Source: an uncultured Alphaproteobacteria bacterium (GTDB lineage Bacteria; Pseudomonadota; Alphaproteobacteria; RF32; CAG-239). Taken from it: DNA of 49,209 nucleotides. Position numbers and translations under genes: made by a program. Below the pieces are notes generated by a model. The model did no database searches and was not told where the DNA came from. It worked only from the letters and a program-made list of their open reading frames with translations. This document shows positions 43,092 to 49,209 of the stretch, in pieces. The stretch covers positions 1 through 49,209 of the forward strand of contig CALXTP010000009.1 of NCBI GenBank assembly GCA_944391435.1, in the 5' to 3' direction. Position 1 is the stretch's first letter, and every line of letters starts with the position of its first letter.

Positions 43092-44574
43092 AAACCCATT
43101 CCTTTTTTAACGCGTCGTAATGGCAGTTTTTACCTTGATATTCATATTTTAACCGATACCAGTTTTGAAATGGCGCCGGCAGGTAATATTTTTGTATTAT
43201 TTCGGGCGAAATCTGTTGAACGGGAACATATATTCCCCGATTTAAATAATAATTATTCCAATATGTTTCGCCGCTTATCAGTTTTGGCTTATATTGCAAC
43301 ACGAGTTTATTTAAATCCGGCACAGGTGCTATTTTCATTGCTTCGCCGGCAACATCAATATGCCCCAACAGTGCCCAATAATAGTGCGGATCTTTGCTGA
43401 TAATGGACTGGTTGCCCAAAAAACCGCTGATGACATAATCACACGGCGTTATATTTGCCGCAAGATAACGTGCAAATGAGCGATCCACCGTTCTGGCAGA
43501 TAAATACCGTTTTTCGGATATTCCGGCATAAACCAGCGCAACAGCCAATGTGATGAATATCCCCATAAACCAGTTTTGCCCAATTTTATTCAACAAAACA
43601 CCGTTCAAGCAAACTGCAAAAATCATAAACGGCAACATATAATATGGAGCTATTGAAAAATAAAAACAGCGCTGAACAAGCTCCAAAACAAAAAGGGCGG
43701 CTACTGTTTTATAACATATATCTGCTTTTTTAAAAAACAAAATAATGCTTAAAATGGCTAAAATTGCGGAAAAAATAAATACCTGCCAGTCAATTACATC
43801 TATTTTTCTTAAACCATAATAATCCTGCATCCCCATATTAAAAATAAAGTTTGACTGCCAATACCTGTACAATAAACCCTCATGGTACAGCCATGCCGTA
43901 AAAGCTGCCAATCCGACCAAAGGAAGCAATAAGGCATATCCGATATCGGCAAACGGAAATTTTTTCTTATGAAAAATTACCAATGTCATAATTCCCAAAG
44001 GCAACAGCACCGTTAAAATTTTTTGCGTGAACATGACTGCTGCGAAAAAGGCCAAAAAAGAAATGACCAAAGCGTGCAAACAGGGCTTTTTCCAATAAGA
44101 AAACAAGAAATACAAACCTATGGCAAAAAACAGTGCCATAAATGTATCCGGATTATAATTGAAACAGTAGATATAGTAATACGGCGGACATAAAATAAGC
44201 AGGCTCAGCAATGTAGCATAACGCGGAGCAAAAAAATCAACACTTATTTTATATACCACCGCAAAAGTCAAAAATCCTGTAATCAGCGCTATGGCATGAG
44301 CTGTATCCAGCAATACCAAAGGGGCAATATTTATTTTTATTAGGGGTGCAAACAAATACCATAATAACGGGTTATGGTGTTGAAAGAAGTCTTTATATGG
44401 TATTTTTCCTTGGGCAACAAGCCATGTTGAATGGATATGCTCAACATTATCTCCATTTCCCGTTTCCGTGAAAAAGACAGTCCACACGGCAAAACCGAGA
44501 CCATAAAACAGCAAACCCCATATAACGGCTTTTGCCAACAAACGAGAAAAATAATAGGTTTGTTTCTCAGGCAT
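43081..44574 (-). CDS. GT-C-type membrane glycosyltransferase-like protein (copy 1)
   Basis: 497 residues and about ten membrane helices. It shares with the downstream copy the motifs GDNVEHIHSTWLVAQG, YKDFFQHHNPLLWYLFAP, FTQKIL, the late NITPCDYVISG stretch and a C-terminal YEYQGKNCHYD segment. The Asp/Glu pair in the first external loop is expected to be catalytic in GT-C folds. It is a duplicated pair; only the acceptor specificity could differ. It stands between nth and uvrC, in the tsaD-headed minus-strand run. Confidence 0.65.
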   Translation of the reverse strand: MPEKQTYYFSRLLAKAVIWGLLFYGLGFAVWTVFFTETGNGDNVEHIHSTWLVAQGKIPYKDFFQHHNPLLWYLFAPLIKINIAPLVLLDTAHAIALITGFLTFAVVYKISVDFFAPRYATLLSLLILCPPYYYIYCFNYNPDTFMALFFAIGLYFLFSYWKKPCLHALVISFLAFFAAVMFTQKILTVLLPLGIMTLVIFHKKKFPFADIGYALLLPLVGLAAFTAWLYHEGLLYRYWQSNFIFNMGMQDYYGLRKIDVIDWQVFIFSAILAILSIILFFKKADICYKTVAALFVLELVQRCFYFSIAPYYMLPFMIFAVCLNGVLLNKIGQNWFMGIFITLAVALVYAGISEKRYLSARTVDRSFARYLAANITPCDYVISGFLGNQSIISKDPHYYWALLGHIDVAGEAMKIAPVPDLNKLVLQYKPKLISGETYWNNYYLNRGIYVPVQQISPEIIQKYYLPAPFQNWYRLKYEYQGKNCHYDALKKEWVYES

Positions 44575-44611
44575 ATTCCTCTTTTATCCTCCTTGAATAC
44601 AAGTTAAAAAA

Positions 44612-45268
44612 TCAGGAATCCGACTTTTTATTTTCTATTCTTTTGTCGGGGCTATAGCAATATTTTGCTATCGGGCACTTTTCACATTCCGGACGCTGTG
44701 CCTTACAGACATAACGGCCGAATAATACCAGCCAATGATTGGCATTAAGCACATATCTTTCCGGCAAAATTTTTAATAAATCCTGCTCCACGGCAAGCGG
44801 CGTTTTTCCCTGACTAAAATCCAGCCGGTGAGAAATGCGCATCACATGCGTATCCACAGCCAGCGCCGGTTTTTTGTACCATACGTTTAATACGACATTA
44901 GCCGTTTTGCGCCCTACTCCGGCCAAAGTTACCAATTCATCCCTTGTTTCGGGAACCTGACCGGAAAAACGGGAAATAAGGTCATTACTCATTGCAATGA
45001 TATTTTTGGCCTTGTTATTAAACAGGCCGATGGTCTTGATGTATGAAATCAGTTTTTTTTCACCCAGATTTATCATTTTTTGCGGGGTATCCGCAATTTT
45101 AAATAATTCACTTGTTGCTTTATTTACTCCTTTATCTGTCGTTTGGGCAGATAAAATAACCGCTACAAGCAATGTATAGGCATTTGTATAATTCAGCTCA
45201 CATTGCGGGTTCGGATTTTCTTTATGGAAAATCTCCATTATTTCCAATATTTCAGATTTTTTCCGCAT
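44612..45268 (-). CDS. nth: Endonuclease III
   Basis: 218 residues. Helix-hairpin-helix LAGVGRKTANVVL with the catalytic Lys, the catalytic Asp in VDTHVMRISHRL, and the C-terminal iron-sulfur cluster motif C-x6-C-x2-C-x5-C (CKAQRPECEKCPIAKYC). It removes oxidised pyrimidines and nicks the DNA backbone in base excision repair. It follows tsaD with a 28-base gap. Confidence 0.96.
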   Translation of the reverse strand: MRKKSEILEIMEIFHKENPNPQCELNYTNAYTLLVAVILSAQTTDKGVNKATSELFKIADTPQKMINLGEKKLISYIKTIGLFNNKAKNIIAMSNDLISRFSGQVPETRDELVTLAGVGRKTANVVLNVWYKKPALAVDTHVMRISHRLDFSQGKTPLAVEQDLLKILPERYVLNANHWLVLFGRYVCKAQRPECEKCPIAKYCYSPDKRIENKKSDS

Positions 45269-45296
45269 CCATTACCCCGCCATATCCTATTTTTAG

Positions 45297-46373
45297 TTAA
45301 GCCTTAACACCGCCGGCACCAGCCGCTTTCGGCGCATCCGCATCCAATGGCCACCGCGGGCGCGGTTTGAAATCCAGCGGGCTTACCAACCCCTTGCGAA
45401 ACCGTTCCAATCCGGCCCAGGCAATCATTACACCATTATCCGTACAAAAGCGAATCGGCGGCGCAGCAAATTCTAATCCATTATCATCGGCCATTTTTTT
45501 CAATTTATTGCGCAAATAAGTATTAGAGGCCACTCCGCCGGATACGACCAGATTTTTTCCGTGAGGATATTTTTGTTTGAAATACCCCACGGCGCGTTGT
45601 AACTTTCGGCATAAACATTCGGTTGCCGTGTATTGGAAACAAGCGCAAATATCCGCAACATCATGCTTTGGAATATCTATATGCGCAATCTCGCCATCCG
45701 GGGCATAAGTTTCAACAATTTTGCGAACGGCTGTTTTTAAGCCGGAAAAAGACAAATTGCAATCAGGAACACCTATCAACGGACGCGGCAAGGTAAACCG
45801 CGTTTCATCGCCGGTAGCTGCCAATTTTTCTACGGCCGGCCCGCCCGGATAACCTAATCCCAACATTTTTGCAACTTTATCAAAGGCTTCGCCGACAGCA
45901 TCATCAATTGTTGTTCCCAGACGCTCATATTGGTTGACATCTTTTACTACCAAAATCTGGCAATGTCCTCCCGAAACCAGAAGCAGGAGATATGGAAAAG
46001 TTACGTCGTTGCTCACACGAGCTGCCAGCGCGTGCCCCTCCAAATGATTAACGGCAATAAAAGGCTTATCCAATGCCACAGAAAGCGCTTTAGCTGTCAT
46101 TACGCCAACGACGACTCCGCCAATCAACCCCGGTCCCGAAGCGGCAGCAACGGCATCTATATCTTTTAAGGATATTTGTGTTTTTGCGAAACATTGTTCT
46201 ATTATATCATCTATATGATCCAGGTGCGAACGCGCTGCAAGCTCCGGCACAACGCCGCCGTAAGCCTTATGCTCTTCTTGAGACAGCAAAGCTTCGCCAA
46301 GAATTTCTTTTTTCTCATTAACCAAGGCTGCTGCCGTTTCATCACAACTGCTTTCTATTCCTAAAACTATCAT
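45297..46373 (-). CDS. tsaD: tRNA N6-adenosine threonylcarbamoyltransferase
   Basis: 358 residues, normal size. The HxxxH metal site is at 110-114 (NHLEGH), with the ASKA-fold loops IESSCDETAAA, GPGLIGGVVVG, SGGHCQ and SGGVASNTYLR. It transfers threonylcarbamoyl to A37 of ANN-decoding tRNAs with TsaB, TsaC and TsaE. The first gene of the minus-strand run reaching to uvrC and beyond; its Shine-Dalgarno is weak. The gene across the divergent gap is the Mic60-like protein, an arrangement known in alphaproteobacteria. Confidence 0.97.
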   Translation of the reverse strand: MIVLGIESSCDETAAALVNEKKEILGEALLSQEEHKAYGGVVPELAARSHLDHIDDIIEQCFAKTQISLKDIDAVAAASGPGLIGGVVVGVMTAKALSVALDKPFIAVNHLEGHALAARVSNDVTFPYLLLLVSGGHCQILVVKDVNQYERLGTTIDDAVGEAFDKVAKMLGLGYPGGPAVEKLAATGDETRFTLPRPLIGVPDCNLSFSGLKTAVRKIVETYAPDGEIAHIDIPKHDVADICACFQYTATECLCRKLQRAVGYFKQKYPHGKNLVVSGGVASNTYLRNKLKKMADDNGLEFAAPPIRFCTDNGVMIAWAGLERFRKGLVSPLDFKPRPRWPLDADAPKAAGAGGVKA

Positions 46374-46463
46374 GTATACATCCGATAAATATTGAAGTTT
46401 ATATTTTTATTTTATAGACTATATTTTGAATATTGCAATCAACTATTGTGAGGAGCTTGTAAA

Positions 46464-47465
46464 ATGTCTGAAAAAACAGCAAAACAAGAATTGAAAAAAC
46501 GTCCATCTAAGGTTCTTTTGTTTTTTTCTGTCTTGTTCGGTATTGTCATTTTAGAAATTATTGCTATTTCCTGCTCTATTTTTGCAGTAGAATCGAAAAA
46601 CCGTTCGCAAATTACGCAGATGGACAACATGGCGACACAAATTTCCCGGCAACAGGCACAAATTCAAAATTTGCAGCGTATGCCAGAGCTTATCCAAAAC
46701 AATGCACAAAGAATATCCGAGAATACCGGAAATTTGAGGCTATACGCGGAAAACCTTGATAATCTTAAAGAAGAAGTGGGGAATCGCAAGATAGATGCCA
46801 TTACGCAACAAATCAAAAATCTTTCTCACAGCATAGAGGTTTTGAACGAACTAAAAAGCGAAGAAACTCTCATTTTAAGCGTTGCATTGCTGGTAAAAGA
46901 AAATGCCCTTTATCAACGCAGTTTTGCAGTAGAAGCTGATGTTTTGGCCTCTCTGGGCAAAGGGAAAAGTGATATCTCTTCTGCCATTGATGTTATAAAC
47001 TCTATGAAAAATCAGACAATCTTTTCTGACAGCCAGCTTATTAACCGCTTTAATGACATCTCAAAAAATTTTAATTTTATGACCGAATCTTCTACGGATA
47101 CTTCTCAAGTTTCCGAAGAGAATAATCCTGTATCCAAAAGTATTGCATTGATTAAAGATACCGTGTCCGGAATTAATTTTGATAAAATTGTTGTTGTAAA
47201 AAAGAATAATATAACGCCAGAACAAAAACAACTTATTGAGCAACTTTCGCAACTCGTGAATAATCAGAACTTTAAAGGAGCTATTTCCTTTATTCGCGCA
47301 CATTCCGATTTTCAATTATTGCAGAATCAAGATTTAGCAATATGGCTTGCCGATGCCGAACGAAAACTTTCTTTTGATGAAGCCATTTCTAAGATTATCG
47401 TTACAGAATTAGATGCCTTGCGGCAAAATATAGCTTCTTCGCAGGCACCTATTCAGCCTAAATAA
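46464..47465 (+). CDS. Mitofilin-domain (Mic60-like) inner-membrane protein
   Basis: 333 residues. One N-terminal transmembrane helix (about 17-42), a coiled coil (about 60-130) and a C-terminal helical domain. The middle repeat of hydrophobics SVALLVKENALYQRSFAVEADVLASLG and the closing pattern (F-D-K-I-V-V-V-K..., L-V-N-N-Q-N-F-K-G-A-I, WLADAERKL) follow the alphaproteobacterial COG4223/mitofilin layout, where the C-terminal domain bends membranes. Known homologues sit with hemC/hemD and tsaD. Here the gene is next to tsaD but the heme genes are absent. A GTGAGGAGC ribosome site precedes the ATG. The call rests on pattern and synteny. Confidence 0.7.
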   Translation: MSEKTAKQELKKRPSKVLLFFSVLFGIVILEIIAISCSIFAVESKNRSQITQMDNMATQISRQQAQIQNLQRMPELIQNNAQRISENTGNLRLYAENLDNLKEEVGNRKIDAITQQIKNLSHSIEVLNELKSEETLILSVALLVKENALYQRSFAVEADVLASLGKGKSDISSAIDVINSMKNQTIFSDSQLINRFNDISKNFNFMTESSTDTSQVSEENNPVSKSIALIKDTVSGINFDKIVVVKKNNITPEQKQLIEQLSQLVNNQNFKGAISFIRAHSDFQLLQNQDLAIWLADAERKLSFDEAISKIIVTELDALRQNIASSQAPIQPK

Positions 47466-47474
47466 GCGCTTCTG

Positions 47475-47500
47475 TTGTACATCAGCCAGCTGCAGTACAA
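47475..47500. repeat. Short inverted repeat between Mic60-like and kinase genes
   Basis: Arms TTGTAC and GTACAA enclose a 14-base loop. No T-run follows. Function unknown, perhaps an operator or an mRNA hairpin. The remaining bases of 47466-47542 hold nothing else clear. Confidence 0.3.
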
Positions 47501-47542
47501 AAAACAATATTTCATTATTCTATTATACCCGGAGATACCAAT

Positions 47543-48940
47543 ATGGAAAAAGACAATTTAAGACAATCATGGTTTCAAAAATATCGTATCGTTTCTAAAC
47601 AACTGGACAAGGTTAAACAAGTTTCTTCGGCAGCGACGGCTTTTAATACAAACATAGATGCTATCTTTAAAATAACCGGAAGCAAACTTTCCAAATTGAT
47701 TGCCGATAATCATTTGAGTATGAGCGATATGGAAAAAGTATCTCAAATTAATTCTCCGACAGATATTATCGCAGGCATTATCAAATGTTTTAGCCGTGGA
47801 ATTGCAGAAGAATGGATTACAGATAATGTTGCTATTTACGAATGGATGGAAAAAAATTTCGGGTACGATAAATTGCAGATGGGAGGGCAAGCCGGTATTA
47901 TAGCAAATGTTTTAGCTCTACTAGGCGTCCATCAGGTTATTGCCCATACAAATTCGCATCCTCGTTTGCAAGCGGAACAGTTCTTGAATCTAGATAACCT
48001 GTTTGGAATTAACGAGAAAAACTTATTGCAAAAAGCCAACACTATAGCTCGTTTAGAAGATGTCCCCCTTGTTCATTGGATTATTGAGTTTGACAAAGGC
48101 GACAGTTTTATAATTGACGGACAGAAAATTACCTGTCCAAAATCAAACCGCTTTATTGCCACTTATGACCCATTGAATATGAATTTGGTTATGAATCAGG
48201 GATTTGTAGATTATCTGAATAGCCATGCTATACAATATTTGTTCCTATCAGGTTTTCATCCTTTGCAAGAAAAGAGCAATGGTATTGAATTAATCAAAAA
48301 AGCAACGCTTGTTCTTAAAAATTGGCAAAAAGCGAATCCCAATATGATAATTCATTTGGAAATTGCTTCTACTCAAGACTTTGAAATACGAAAAGCGATT
48401 ATTGATAATATTGTTCCCTGTGCTTGTTCGGCCGGCCTAAATGAACGTGAAACCATTGACTTATTAAACATATTAAATAAGCAAGATTTGGCTCAGGACA
48501 TTGAAAATAATACTCACAGCCCTCTGTTATTTGAAGCACTTTTGTTCTTAAAAAAGACACTTAAACTGAAAAGAATTCAGCTTCATATGTTCGGATTATA
48601 TATAACCCTTCAAGATGAAGATTTTTCCTGCACACCGGAACAAACACTTAATGGCATGATGACAGCATCTGTGGTATCTTCCAGCAAGGCACTTAATGGC
48701 GAACTTGCGAATTATGATGATTTAACAAAGGCCATACAAATGCCCGTATCCGACCAGGGATTAGAAGAACTTGTCGCATTGGCGCAAATGCTGAAAAATG
48801 ATAGTTTGAAGACGACCGGTATTGGAAAAGTTGATAATTATTGGCTTTGCGCCATTCCGACCATCCTTGTTGATAAACCAAAAACACTTGTCGGTATGGG
48901 CGATACAATTTCATCCGTTTCGCTGTTGGCTGCACAATAA
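47543..48940 (+). CDS. ADP-dependent sugar kinase family protein (ADP-PFK/GK)
   Basis: 465 residues. The family is recognised by the N-terminal substrate loop FNTNIDAIF, the MGGQAGIIANVLALLG segment, a middle LSGFHPLQ, and the C-terminal catalytic loop GMGDTISS with the base Asp near 454, the ribokinase-like signature of ADP-dependent glucokinase/phosphofructokinase. Known members use ADP rather than ATP, and are common in archaea, animals and a few bacteria. CGGAG lies upstream of the ATG. The sugar (glucose, fructose 6-phosphate or other) cannot be told. It follows the Mic60-like gene with a 77-base gap. Confidence 0.82.
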   Translation: MEKDNLRQSWFQKYRIVSKQLDKVKQVSSAATAFNTNIDAIFKITGSKLSKLIADNHLSMSDMEKVSQINSPTDIIAGIIKCFSRGIAEEWITDNVAIYEWMEKNFGYDKLQMGGQAGIIANVLALLGVHQVIAHTNSHPRLQAEQFLNLDNLFGINEKNLLQKANTIARLEDVPLVHWIIEFDKGDSFIIDGQKITCPKSNRFIATYDPLNMNLVMNQGFVDYLNSHAIQYLFLSGFHPLQEKSNGIELIKKATLVLKNWQKANPNMIIHLEIASTQDFEIRKAIIDNIVPCACSAGLNERETIDLLNILNKQDLAQDIENNTHSPLLFEALLFLKKTLKLKRIQLHMFGLYITLQDEDFSCTPEQTLNGMMTASVVSSSKALNGELANYDDLTKAIQMPVSDQGLEELVALAQMLKNDSLKTTGIGKVDNYWLCAIPTILVDKPKTLVGMGDTISSVSLLAAQ

Positions 48941-49057
48941 TAAATGCTTTTTTCTGCTTATTATAAGCTTTTGCACCTCTCTTATTTTAGTTGTATTTTT
49001 ATTATGTTACATCTTAAGAGTGTTTTATAATAGTAAGCGTAGACAAATACCATCTAA

Positions 49058-49209
49058 CCATTTGATTTTAATAGCAAGTCGCATAATAACTCTTATGCAG
49101 ACTCGCAGATAGAAGGCAGTGATGGTAAAAAATACAAGTATTCCGAGGTCTTCAAGGAGAAAACCAATAAAGACATGAATATCGCCTGCAATAGCGAAAT
49201 GACCTGTTA
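49058..49209 (+). other. Open frame at right edge without visible start
   Basis: After the kinase stop, 48941-49057 is AT-rich with no gene. From 49058 one frame stays open to the window edge (50 codons; it includes IEGSDGKKYKYSEVF) and looks protein-like, but contains no ATG before codon 39 and no ribosome site. It could be a broken or partial gene. Weak. Confidence 0.2.

Overview
The window comes from an alphaproteobacterium, probably a host-associated or gut lineage with moderate to low GC (lifestyle and GC are judged by eye). The evidence for the class is gene order and family membership: a separate F0 operon in the order atpI-atpB-atpE-b'-b, the AddAB recombination nuclease instead of RecBCD, a DUF721/DciA protein, and a mitofilin-domain (Mic60-like) protein divergent from tsaD.

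Positions 1-24088, about half the window, hold one large envelope-spanning machine built from two toolkits that are normally separate. The minus-strand arm (12289 down to 1, running off the left edge) is VirB/Trb-like: three small VirB2-like pilins, VirB3, the VirB4 ATPase, then five consecutive exported coiled-coil proteins of VirB5/TrbJ type. The plus-strand arm (12538-23138) is type IVb-pilus-like, in the order seen in plasmid R64 pil loci: a membrane-anchored protein with an OmpA-like C-terminus, a TcpQ-domain lipoprotein (PilL-like), a secretin lipoprotein (PilN), PilO, PilP, the PilQ assembly ATPase, the PilR inner-membrane platform, and a PilS-like type IVb pilin fold that lacks a prepilin-peptidase site. 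A second short PilT/DotB-type ATPase closes the locus on the minus strand. The arms diverge from about 12.3-12.5 kb, which carries a good sigma70-like promoter, a 22-bp element repeated upstream of two VirB2-like genes, and an inverted repeat. I infer a hybrid secretion or surface-appendage system. No relaxase, coupling protein, VirB8/9/10 or prepilin peptidase is visible here.

The rest is mostly housekeeping. 24128-28779 (minus) holds F0 ATP synthase, a DsbA-like thiol oxidoreductase, a DciA-like protein, a XerC/XerD recombinase and a tiny membrane protein. 28899-36833 (plus) holds aroK, rdgB, addB, addA and trxA, ending at strong terminators. 37000-46373 (minus) holds an EnvZ/OmpR-type two-component pair, pgsA, uvrC, two overlapping paralogous GT-C-type membrane proteins, nth and tsaD. 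46464-48940 (plus) holds the Mic60-like protein and an ADP-dependent sugar kinase family protein, unusual for a proteobacterium. The last 250 bases hold no confident gene.

I found no tRNA, rRNA, CRISPR array or insertion sequence.
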